From NCBI GenBank assembly GCA_002423325.1, contig DIVQ01000150.1, positions 1-15,035 of the forward strand: DNA of 15,035 nt, given 5' to 3'. The translations under genes and the position numbers were made by a program. Positions 1 through 7,200 of this stretch are shown in pieces. Below the pieces are notes generated by a model that had not been told where the DNA came from, made no database searches, and saw only the letters and a list, made by a program, of their open reading frames with translations. This DNA is from Anaerolineales bacterium UBA6128 (GTDB lineage Bacteria > Chloroflexota > Anaerolineae > UBA1429). Positions within the stretch are counted from its first letter, which is position 1. Each line of letters starts with the position of its first letter.

Positions 1-451
1 CGGCCGTCCGCGAGCCAAAGCGCTGGGTGTGGAAATAGTTGGGCGTACCGTGCACCCCGATCTGCTGCAGACGCGCGGCCAGATGCGCGGCCTCCTCGGC
101 CGACAGATCGCGCACCACGACGTCAAAGACGTTGCCGCGCAGGTCGGCGGGCGTCAGCGGTAGGGCGCGGTAGCCCAGCCGCTCGGCCAGCAGGCCCTCC
201 TGCTCCACACGCTCGGGCAGGCCGGGGGGCAGCGTCGCGTACTGGATGCTGACCGCAGCCTTGTCCTTGAGCGCCGGCAGCGTCACCGCGCTTTCGGCTA
301 CGCCCAGCGCGGGGGCGAGCCGTGTGCGGGCAGCCAGCGTGGTGAGCCCCACCTTGCGCACGCGGTACACGGCCCACGGCCCGGCCGGCTGCAGGCGCAA
401 CGCGGCGCGCTCCTCAACGACGAAATCACCGGGGACAACCTTGATACGCAT
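1..451 (-). CDS. truD: tRNA pseudouridine synthase D (TruD), N-terminal part, cut by the window edge
   Basis: TruD isomerises U13 of certain tRNAs to pseudouridine in the cytoplasm. The first 150 codons are visible (start ATG at 451-449) and the frame is still open at base 2. Residues 7-14 (PGDFVVEE) match the family N-terminus. Residues 61-71 (LKDKAAVSIQY) match the catalytic motif, with D63 aligning to the catalytic Asp (D80 of the E. coli enzyme). Residues near 134-146 (GTPNYFHTQRFG) match the family's PNYFG.QRFG motif, with His where Gly is usual. There is no Shine-Dalgarno upstream. A TACACT -10-like box ends 6 nt before the ATG, which suggests a leaderless mRNA (inference). The gene is divergent from the NIPSNAP/ROK operon. 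Family identity is very likely; the C-terminal half cannot be judged. Confidence 0.9.
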   Translation of the reverse strand, partial: MRIKVVPGDFVVEERAALRLQPAGPWAVYRVRKVGLTTLAARTRLAPALGVAESAVTLPALKDKAAVSIQYATLPPGLPERVEQEGLLAERLGYRALPLTPADLRGNVFDVVVRDLSAEEAAHLAARLQQIGVHGTPNYFHTQRFGSRTA

Positions 452-457
452 GGCGTC

Positions 458-486
458 AGTGTAGCCGCGCGGGCGAGGAAACGCAA
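458..486 (-). promoter_or_regulatory. Candidate truD promoter (leaderless)
   Basis: On the minus strand, TTGCGT (486-481) is followed after exactly 17 nt by TACACT (463-458), then 6 nt to the ATG of truD. The geometry places the transcription start at or next to the start codon. The -35 box is weak (3 of 6 matches to TTGACA). Read by eye only. Confidence 0.45.
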
Positions 487-514
487 AGACGCGTCTGGGG
501 CCTGGCCAGCCCCC

Positions 515-596
515 GGGGCGCACACAGGGATGCGCCCCTGCACGCGCCGTGGCCGTAGGGCAGACCCCCGTGTCTGCCGCTCGCACCCCGTGTGCG
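515..596. repeat. Cluster of three small hairpins between truD and the NIPSNAP gene
   Basis: Three perfect inverted repeats follow each other: GGGGCGCA/TGCGCCCC (515-522 and 531-538), GGCAGAC/GTCTGCC (559-565 and 572-578) and CGCAC/GTGCG (582-586 and 592-596). The 12-mer TGCGCCCCTGCA occurs at 531-542 and again at 593-604. They resemble degenerate dispersed palindromic repeats. They lie upstream of both divergent promoters, so a regulatory role cannot be excluded. Confidence 0.55.
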
Positions 597-629
597 CCCC
601 TGCATACGCCCTTGCGTTCAGGCCGTCGC

Positions 630-658
630 TTGACGAATGCCCTGACAGAAGGCACAAT
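630..658 (+). promoter_or_regulatory. Candidate sigma-70 promoter of the NIPSNAP/ROK operon
   Basis: TTGACG (630-635), 17-nt spacer, CACAAT (653-658). The predicted start near 665 would leave a leader of about 35 nt before the ATG at 701, which has its own GAGGAGG Shine-Dalgarno (688-694). Confidence 0.5.
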
Positions 659-700
659 GCGCCCGTTCGCGCCCGTCCCACTTCACCGAGGAGGTCTCGC

Positions 701-1018
701 ATGTTCTTTGAATTGCGCCAGTACCGCTGCAAACCCGGCCAACGCACGCGCTGGGCCAGGTTCATGGACGAGGTGATCATTCCCATGCAGGTCTCCAGGG
801 GTATGGTGGTCGTGGGCAGCTTTGTGGCCCCACAGGAGGACGACCTGTACGTCTGGATCCGGCGCTTTGAGAGCGAGGCCGAGCGCGAGGCGCTCTACAA
901 GGCCGTCTATGACACCAACGAGTGGAAGGCCCTGGGGCCGCAAATCGACGAGATGCTCGACCGCAGCAGCATCGTGGTGACGCGCCTTGAGCCCACGCCC
1001 AAATCGGTGCTGCACTGA
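701..1018 (+). CDS. NIPSNAP-domain protein
   Basis: A 105-residue cytoplasmic protein. The ATG at 701 is chosen over upstream in-frame starts because GAGGAGG (688-694) lies 6 nt before it and the family fold begins at once with MFFELRQYRCKPG. NIPSNAP proteins are small ferredoxin-like alpha-beta barrel dimers. The pattern seen here is typical: an opening beta strand, a helix with WARFMDEVIIP, VVGSF, then LYVWIRRFES and a helix ending in LYKAVYDTNEW. The biochemical role of the bacterial members is mostly unknown. The stop is 31 nt before the ROK kinase start, and together with the shared upstream promoter this suggests an operon, hence possibly a link with sugar metabolism (inference). Confidence 0.85.
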   Translation: MFFELRQYRCKPGQRTRWARFMDEVIIPMQVSRGMVVVGSFVAPQEDDLYVWIRRFESEAEREALYKAVYDTNEWKALGPQIDEMLDRSSIVVTRLEPTPKSVLH

Positions 1019-1049
1019 CCCGCGCCCGGAGCAGACTGGAGAACACGAT

Positions 1050-1985
1050 GTGACAGCAACCATCATCGGCCTGGACATCGGCGGCACCAAGACCGCCATC
1101 GTCGAGGGCACGCGCAACGCGCGGATCCTGCACAAGACGCGCCACGCGTCAGAAGCGCAGCAGGGCTTTGAGCCGATGTTCGCGCGCCTGTGCGCCGCCA
1201 CGCAGGAGGCGTTGGAGGGCGCGCGCGCCGCCGGCCGCACGGTCGAGGCGCTGAGCGTCTCCATCGGCGGGCCGCTCGACATTTCCAACGGCATCATCTA
1301 TTCGCCGCCACACCTGCCCGGCTGGGACGCCATCCCACTCAAGCAGTTGCTGAGCGAGCGTTTTGGTCTGCCCGTCTATGTCGAGCACGACGGCAACGCC
1401 GGCGCCCTTGCCGAGTGGCGCTTTGGCGCCGGTGTGGGTGTGCACAGCCTGGTCTTCCTCACCATGGGCACGGGGCTGGGCGGCGGCATCATCGTCAATG
1501 ACCGCCTGTGGCGCGGCGCCAGCGACCTGGCCGGCGAGGTGGGGCACATGCGCATCGCGCCCGACGGCCCACTGGTCTATGGCAAGCGCGGTTCGTGGGA
1601 GGGCTACGCCGCCGGCCCCGCCTTTGCCGTGCAGGCCCACGCGATGTTCCCGGCGCGTTGGAGCGCCGACGTCGGCACGCCCGAGATCACCGCGCTGGCG
1701 CTGGCGGGCGACGCCGAAGCCCTGGCCGTGGTCTCGTGTGTGGGTGAGTGGCTGGGGCGCGGGCTGGCCGTGATCGCGGATCTGATCAACCCCGAGATGA
1801 TCGTGGTGGGCAGCATGGGCGTGCGCCTCGGCGACCTGCTGCTGGATCCCGCGCGCCGCGTGCTGGCCGAAGAGACGCTGCCCGGCACCGCCGCGGTCTG
1901 CCGCGTGCTGCCCGCCGCGCTGGGTGACCGCATTGGCGACGTGGCGGCGCTGTGCGCCGCGATTGAGGGGCTGCACGCGGGATGA
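1050..1985 (+). CDS. ROK-family sugar kinase (glucokinase-like) without the usual zinc cysteines
   Basis: A 311-residue ASKHA-fold protein, predicted to phosphorylate a hexose or amino-hexose with ATP. The GTG at 1050 is preferred: GGAG (1038-1041) sits 8 nt upstream, and the next residues, TATIIGLDIGGTK, are the ROK phosphate-1 motif. An upstream in-frame ATG at 987 would overlap the preceding gene. Further motifs are EHDGNAGALAEW (about 112-123, D114 the expected catalytic base), TMGTGLGGGI (138-147) and GEVGHM with H166. The ROK zinc site normally reads CxCGxxGCxE after this His. Here the stretch 175-184 reads LVYGKRGSWE, so all three Cys are replaced by L175, Y177 and S182. Specificity cannot be told from sequence. 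A strong terminator follows. Confidence 0.88.
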   Translation: MTATIIGLDIGGTKTAIVEGTRNARILHKTRHASEAQQGFEPMFARLCAATQEALEGARAAGRTVEALSVSIGGPLDISNGIIYSPPHLPGWDAIPLKQLLSERFGLPVYVEHDGNAGALAEWRFGAGVGVHSLVFLTMGTGLGGGIIVNDRLWRGASDLAGEVGHMRIAPDGPLVYGKRGSWEGYAAGPAFAVQAHAMFPARWSADVGTPEITALALAGDAEALAVVSCVGEWLGRGLAVIADLINPEMIVVGSMGVRLGDLLLDPARRVLAEETLPGTAAVCRVLPAALGDRIGDVAALCAAIEGLHAG

Positions 1986-2006
1986 ACGCCGGCCCGGGGC
2001 GACAGG

Positions 2007-2055
2007 AAACTCGGTCTCCTCAGGCGCCCACGGCGCCACAGAGACCGAGTTTTGT
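2007..2055. terminator. Long palindromic, probably bidirectional terminator
   Basis: A perfect 12-bp stem, AAACTCGGTCTC (2007-2018) with GAGACCGAGTTT (2041-2052), is followed by a T-rich tail on the plus strand. The loop holds a second stem GGCGCC/GGCGCC (2023-2028 and 2032-2037). It lies between the convergent ROK kinase (stop 1985) and the DOMON lipoprotein (stop 2082) and can serve both. The T tract is better on the plus strand. Confidence 0.85.
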
Positions 2056-2081
2056 TGTCGTCGCGCATTCCGCGCTGGGGC

Positions 2082-2738
2082 CTACTCCAGCGTGATGTTG
2101 CCCGAGCCGCGGTAGTTGTGCGGCGTGCTAGAGCCGTCGCTCGCGCCGGTTGCCACGAGCAGCGCTACGCGGGCGCCGGGCTCCAGCACCTTGTCATACT
2201 CATCGGTGGGGGCCAGCGGCCGCTGGAACTCGATCGTCGTGCCATCGTCGCTCTCGGCGCCGCCGAACGCCACCAGGTCGTTGGCGCCGCCCAGTTCCTC
2301 GTCGTTGGGGTGCGAGCCGACCGGCGCGTCGCCCCAGGCGTCGTGCACCTGCACCTCGCCGTCCTGCACAAAGCCGAGCACATAGTCGGCGCCCTGCATG
2401 CGCTGCTCGGGCATAAAGCCCACCGACACCCAGCCTTTCGTATCGGCCTGCATCGCCATGTACAACTGCTCGCCGTCGTGACGCCACCAGAGCTTGACCG
2501 AGCCGATCGTGGCCTCGCTGGCATACTCGCCCGCGCTGACGACGCCATCGGACGTCCAGGCGACCTGCTGCGGGGCGTTGGTCTCGGTGGTCGCGGCGGT
2601 GGCCACCGCGACGGTCTCCGTCTCCACTACGACCGTGGGCTGCGTCGTCGGCGCGGGCACGCTTGTGGGCGTCTCTGAGCAGGCTGCGCCCAGCGCCAGA
2701 ACCGCCGAGAGCACCAGACAGGTGATGATCCGTTGCAT
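2082..2738 (-). CDS. Secreted DOMON-domain lipoprotein
   Basis: A 218-residue protein. The ATG at 2738 has AGGAG 7 nt upstream. Residues 1-19 form a signal peptide and C20 is a plausible lipid-anchored Cys, but the preceding residues (LGAAC) deviate from the standard lipobox because Gly is at -3. A Thr/Val/Ala-rich spacer (about 21-58) leads to a DOMON-like beta sandwich (about 60-217), with VKLWWRHDGEQLYMAM, GWVSVGF, MQGADYVLGF and a final HNYRG...ITL. DOMON domains bind haem or sugars. M114 and H207 sit where Met/His haem ligands occur in some members, but this is only suggestive. The gene has its own promoter and is divergent from the secreted-protein operon. An extracytoplasmic electron-transfer or sugar-binding role is likely but not proven. 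Confidence 0.8.
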   Translation of the reverse strand: MQRIITCLVLSAVLALGAACSETPTSVPAPTTQPTVVVETETVAVATAATTETNAPQQVAWTSDGVVSAGEYASEATIGSVKLWWRHDGEQLYMAMQADTKGWVSVGFMPEQRMQGADYVLGFVQDGEVQVHDAWGDAPVGSHPNDEELGGANDLVAFGGAESDDGTTIEFQRPLAPTDEYDKVLEPGARVALLVATGASDGSSTPHNYRGSGNITLE

Positions 2739-2780
2739 TCCTCGTCTCCTTTGCTGAATACGGGGGCGGGGTATGGGCGC

Positions 2781-2809
2781 ACTATAGCCCGGCCGTGCCG
2801 CTGCGTCAA
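2781..2809 (-). promoter_or_regulatory. Sigma-70 promoter of the DOMON lipoprotein gene
   Basis: On the minus strand TTGACG (2809-2804), 17-nt spacer, TATAGT (2786-2781). The start would be near 2774, about 35 nt before the ATG. Confidence 0.7.
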
Positions 2810-2837
2810 GTGCGCAGCCCTGATCGCGCCCTCAGGA

Positions 2838-2865
2838 TTGACAGCCCCCCGCGCCGATGTATACT
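2838..2865 (+). promoter_or_regulatory. Strong sigma-70 promoter of the secreted-protein operon
   Basis: TTGACA (2838-2843), 16-nt spacer, TATACT (2860-2865). The -35 matches consensus fully and the -10 in 5 of 6 positions. The predicted start near 2872 gives a leader of about 150 nt before the ATG at 3023. It is back-to-back with the DOMON promoter, with the two -35 boxes about 28 nt apart. Confidence 0.65.
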
Positions 2866-2871
2866 GAACGC

Positions 2872-3022
2872 ACGCATCGGAAGGGGGCACCGGCGCTCCC
2901 ATCCCTGCATCTGGCCGACCTCGCGGCCGGGCCACAAGCCCGCTACCAGTGCGCGCCTCCTGCGTTCTGATATGCTACGCGTCACGTGTCGCAACGATAG
3001 GCCAGTGACTGTGAGGTGAGCC
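2872..3022 (+). other. Long GC-rich leader with a possible second promoter
   Basis: No gene was seen in this 150-nt stretch. Two small adjacent hairpins are possible: GGCCG/CGGCC (2913-2917 and 2924-2928) and CGGGC/GCCCG (2928-2932 and 2938-2942). An extended -10 (TG, one base, TATGCT; 2968-2976) could start a second, shorter transcript. The Shine-Dalgarno-like GAGG (3013-3016) serves the ATG at 3023. I could not match the leader to a known riboswitch class. Confidence 0.35.
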
Positions 3023-4201
3023 ATGACATTCTCAGACACCCGAGTCCGCTCCCGAATCCGTACCAGCGGCGTGGCTCTGATGCTGCTCATCAGCATGGGC
3101 CTGCTGCTGCTCACGCGCGCGCTGCAGCCCACCTGGGCGCAACCCCATCAGTCCGGCCTGCATCAGAGTAATGCTACGACCGTGCTGACACCCACTCCCG
3201 GGCCCAGCGCCACTGCCACCGCCACGCCCGCGAGCGGCGTGGTCCGCAAACTGCTGCAAGAGGGTCGCGACGGCTACGCTGGCACGAGCGACACATGGAT
3301 CACCTCGTACCTGCCTGACACGGTCGCCACCAACCGCTCGCGCCTCAAGCTGAAGGGGCCCGACGTCTGGTCGCCGATCATCCGCTTTGACCTCACCAAC
3401 CAGATTCCCGCCGGCGCCACCCTCGTGGCCGCAGAGCTGGTGTTCTACGTCGAATCGAACGACCGCCTGCGCGCGCTGAACGTGGGCGCGTTTCGCGTGG
3501 AACGCGCCTGGGACCCCGCCTGGGTCACCTGGAACAGCGCCACGTACTCTGATCTGTGGGGCCTGCCCGGCTGCAACCAGGTCGGGGCAGACCGCCTGGG
3601 CGTGGCCGACGACGTACGCACCTTTGCCTACCGCGGCGTCTACTATGGCTTTGACGTCACCAGCTCAGTGAGCTACTGGCTGCAGAACCCCGACAAGAAC
3701 TTTGGCTGGGTCATCAAGGGGGTCTCCAGCTCGACGGGCGAGTTCGACCTGCTCTCCTCGCTCGACAGCACACCGTTGGAGCAGCGCCCGATCCTGCGCA
3801 TCGACTATCGCCTGGACAGCCAGCCCACGGCGACGCCGACCGCCACACCCACCGCCACCGCAACCCCGCAGGGACTCGGCGACGACCTCTATGCGCTGGT
3901 CTACCATGACCTGAACGCCAACGGCCTGCAGGACATGGGCGAGCCGGGTGTCGGCAACGTGCTGGTGGAGCTCTCCAGCCTGACCGGGCAGAGCCTGCAG
4001 CGCGGCCTGACCGCGTCCAACGGCTACTGCTCGCTGGGGAAGCCGGCCTCGCAAGAGTACCGCTTGAGCGTGCACGCCCCGTGGGGCTATTACGCCACAA
4101 CGCGGGTCAGCGAGCGCATCACCTATGCCGGCGTGCGATTGGTCGTTGGCTTTGGCGTGCGCGGTGGTCAGTCGCTGGCGCTGCCGATGATTCGACGCTG
4201 A
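3023..4201 (+). CDS. Secreted DNRLRE-domain protein with SdrD-B-like C-terminal domain
   Basis: A 392-residue extracellular protein of unknown function. Residues 1-40 hold an Arg-rich start, a hydrophobic stretch (about 17-32) and a likely cleavage site after TWAQ. A short Thr/Pro/Ala linker (about 54-72) leads to a DNRLRE domain (about 75-264), with RSRLKLKG early, AAELVFYVES, ERAWDPAWVTWNSA, YGFDVTSSVSYWL and a closing PILRIDYRL. Such modules are common in bacterial surface proteins and contribute to adhesion or carbohydrate contact. A second TP-rich linker (about 265-283) is followed by an SdrD-B/CNA-B-like domain (about 284-380; YHDLNANGLQDMGEPGVG). The protein ends in LALPMIRR, like its two neighbours. 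It repeats the architecture of the last third of the next gene, which starts 29 nt downstream, so the two are probably co-transcribed. Confidence 0.85.
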   Translation: MTFSDTRVRSRIRTSGVALMLLISMGLLLLTRALQPTWAQPHQSGLHQSNATTVLTPTPGPSATATATPASGVVRKLLQEGRDGYAGTSDTWITSYLPDTVATNRSRLKLKGPDVWSPIIRFDLTNQIPAGATLVAAELVFYVESNDRLRALNVGAFRVERAWDPAWVTWNSATYSDLWGLPGCNQVGADRLGVADDVRTFAYRGVYYGFDVTSSVSYWLQNPDKNFGWVIKGVSSSTGEFDLLSSLDSTPLEQRPILRIDYRLDSQPTATPTATPTATATPQGLGDDLYALVYHDLNANGLQDMGEPGVGNVLVELSSLTGQSLQRGLTASNGYCSLGKPASQEYRLSVHAPWGYYATTRVSERITYAGVRLVVGFGVRGGQSLALPMIRR

Positions 4202-4230
4202 CAAACGCGCACCTACCAAGGGGCCTGCCA

Positions 4231-7200
4231 ATGACACCATCACTGAACAACGTCCGCACCCCGTCGGGCCGCAGCCATGCTGCGTCCGGCGGTCGACATC
4301 GCACGTTCGTCGCGGTGCTGCTGCTGACGCTGGCCATGGCCATGCTCGGTGGACTGGTCGCCGGCGGCGGGTCGGCCAGCCAGGCGCCCACCGATTCCGC
4401 CAGCGCGCCCGCGCAGGCCTACGGCTATCCGCCCTACTCGCAGCGCTGGCGCTTTGGCATCAACTATGCGCAGGAATATGGCGGCAACATCAGCAACTTT
4501 GACGTCGGGCAGCTGAACGCCGGCTGGTACCACAGCTGGTCGATGCGCTATGCGCCGTCTCACCCCGACAATATGGAGTTCGTCCAGCTCATCCGCGTCA
4601 AGGACTTTCCCGTCGCCACGCCCAACGCCTACGACTGGGCCACCCTCGAGGGCTACGTGGCGGCCAACCCCGGCTCGCTCTGGCAGATCGGCAACGAACC
4701 CGATGGCGACCGCTGGGCCTCGTGCGATAACCGCACGCCCACCGACTATGCCAGGATCTTCAAGCTGTTCCACGACCGCATCAAGGCGGTGGACCCCACC
4801 GCGCTGATCGCGAACGGCGCCATCATCGAGGCCTCGGTGGTGCGCGTGGACTGCTGGCTGACCAAGGTGTGGGACGAGTACCAGCGTCTGTACGGCGAGC
4901 CGATGCCGGTGGACGTCTGGAACATCCACGAGCAGATCCTGGACGAGTACCCCGAGAAGGGCGCCTCGATCCCATTGACCTGCGACCCGGCGCTGGGCAC
5001 CCGCTACAGCTATCAACAGAACGATAGTCTGGAAGTCTTTATCGAGCACATCCTGCGCATGCGCCAGTGGATGAAGAACCACGGCCAGCGCAACAAGCCG
5101 CTGATCATCTCTGAATATGGCGTAATGATGCCCGAGGGCATGGGCTATCCACAGGACCGCGTCATCGATTTCATGACGCGCACCTTTACCTACATGCTGA
5201 ACGCGACCGACGCGACGCTCGGCATGCAGGACGACGGCAACCGCCTGGTGCAGCGTTGGGCGTGGTACGCCGCCAACCTGCCGATGGACACCAACGAGTT
5301 CAACGGCACGCTCTTTGACATAAACACCCAGGAGATCACCGCCGCCGGCATCGCCTACAGCCGCCTGGCCGGCAACCTGGCCAACCCCACGCCCACGCCC
5401 AACACCACGCCGCTGCCCGTCTCGGTGGGGCGCGAGGCCGAGATCGGCTCGACGCACGGCACGATGCTGCGCGCCACGCTGCAGAGCGCCTCGGACTGCC
5501 AGTACGTCTATGCCACCAGCGGCACCCCGGGTGATGACGTGACCCTGTCGTTTTATGCCCCGCGCAGCGCCGAATATGTCATCTGGGGGCGCCATTGGGC
5601 CCCCGACTGGAACAACCGCCAGTTCGATGTGCTGGTGACCCAGGCCGGCACCGGCGTCTCGTTCGCAGTGGCCGACTGGAAGTTCACCCCACCCTCCACG
5701 CCGCGCTGGGACTGGAACCCGGTCTGGAAGAGCAGCAACTATGGCGTGGCCGTGCGCTACACCCTGACGGCCGGCAAGTGGTACACGATCAAGTTCACCG
5801 CCAAGGGCGAGGGCGGGGCGCGTCTGGACAAGGTCGTCATCACCAGCAACCTGGGCTGGACGCCGGGGGCCGGCGATGTGACCGTCTGCAACCCCACCCC
5901 CACACCCACGCGCACCGCCAGCCCCACAGCCACGCGCACGCACACACCCACTGTGACGCGCACGCCCACGCGCACTCTGACGCCGACAATCACAAAAACG
6001 CCCACCGTCACGCCGACGCCCACCGAGACGTTGACCCCCACGCCCACGCGCACGCCCATGCCCACCGGCGCCCTGGGCATCGCGGGCAGCGTGGCGTACC
6101 AGGGGCACGGCGAGGCGCCCTCGACTGCCTGGGAGCAGCCGCTGATCGTCACCGCGCACCTGCCGGGCGACCCCATCCCGGCCTACGAGTTCAACGTCAC
6201 CTCCGACCAGACGGGCGCCTTTGTGGTGACCGAGGGGATGGTGGCCGGCACCTATGACGTCGGCGTGCGCGACCGCCACAGCCTGCGTAACCTGGCGCGC
6301 AACATCGTCGTCGACGGCTCGCCGGTCGACCTGACGATGGGCCTGCTGCGCGAGGGCGACGCCAACACCGACAACTGGATCAACGGCCTCGATTTCTCGA
6401 TCCTGAACAGCACTTACTGGAGGCAGGCGGGCGACACGGGTTTCGACGCACGCGCCGACTATAACGACGACGCCTGGATCAACGGACTCGATTTCTCGCT
6501 GCTGAGCAGCAACTACTGGCAGCAGGGCGACGCCGAGGCCGCCACGGCGGGCCTGACCGTTCACGGCGCCGCGCCCGGGGCCGTGCAGCCAGCGGCCGCT
6601 GTCACCATCCGCGTTTCTCCAGATCCCCGAACCACCGTGGTCGGCCAGAACTTTTTCGTCGACGTCTACCTCGAAACGTTCGGAGCGCCGGTCGTCGCGG
6701 TGGACTGCTCGATGACCTTTGACACCACCTACCTTACAGGCGTGAGCATCGTGCCCAACCTGACGTACCTACCGGTTGGGTGGGGCATCCCCGGTTGCGA
6801 CACGGGCCATTGCATCGGCGCAGGCACGGTGGAGTACCACCACAGCGTGACTACGGGCAGCTCGGGCACCACTCAGAACCCGCTCCCACTATTCAGGCTT
6901 ACGTTCACAGCAGAGGCCCCCACCGTCGGCACTGCCCTGACCTTTGCCACAGTGATCGTGGCCGACGAGGGCGGTGTACCGCACTCGGTCAGCCTGGACC
7001 ACGGCAACGTCATCATCCTGGCGCCGTCGCCGACGCCCTCACAGTCGCCCACGGCCACGCCGACCGCGACTGCGACGCCCACCAACACGGCGACGCCCAC
7101 GTCCACGCCCACGCCCACCAGCACGCCGACGCGGACGTTGACGCCCAGCCGGACGCCCACCTGCACCAACACGCCGCCCATCACCCCCGTGCCGCAACCC

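Noticed and set aside
987..1049. ATG-started N-terminal extension of the ROK kinase
   Set aside because: It overlaps the NIPSNAP gene and adds 21 residues before the universal LDIGGTK start; the GTG at 1050 has a Shine-Dalgarno.
1149..2039. 296-codon minus-strand frame
   Set aside because: It is complementary to the ROK kinase and crosses the palindromic terminator; the kinase motifs on the plus strand are unambiguous.
2872..3022. Riboswitch in the secreted-operon leader
   Set aside because: I compared it by eye with cyclic-di-GMP, cobalamin, TPP and molybdenum-cofactor cores and found no ordered match; only two small hairpins are visible.
4240..6564. 774-codon reading frame on the minus strand
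   Set aside because: It is antisense to the glycosidase/dockerin gene, has a composition typical of GC-rich complement frames (RG/AV/H-rich), no domain pattern and no ribosome site.
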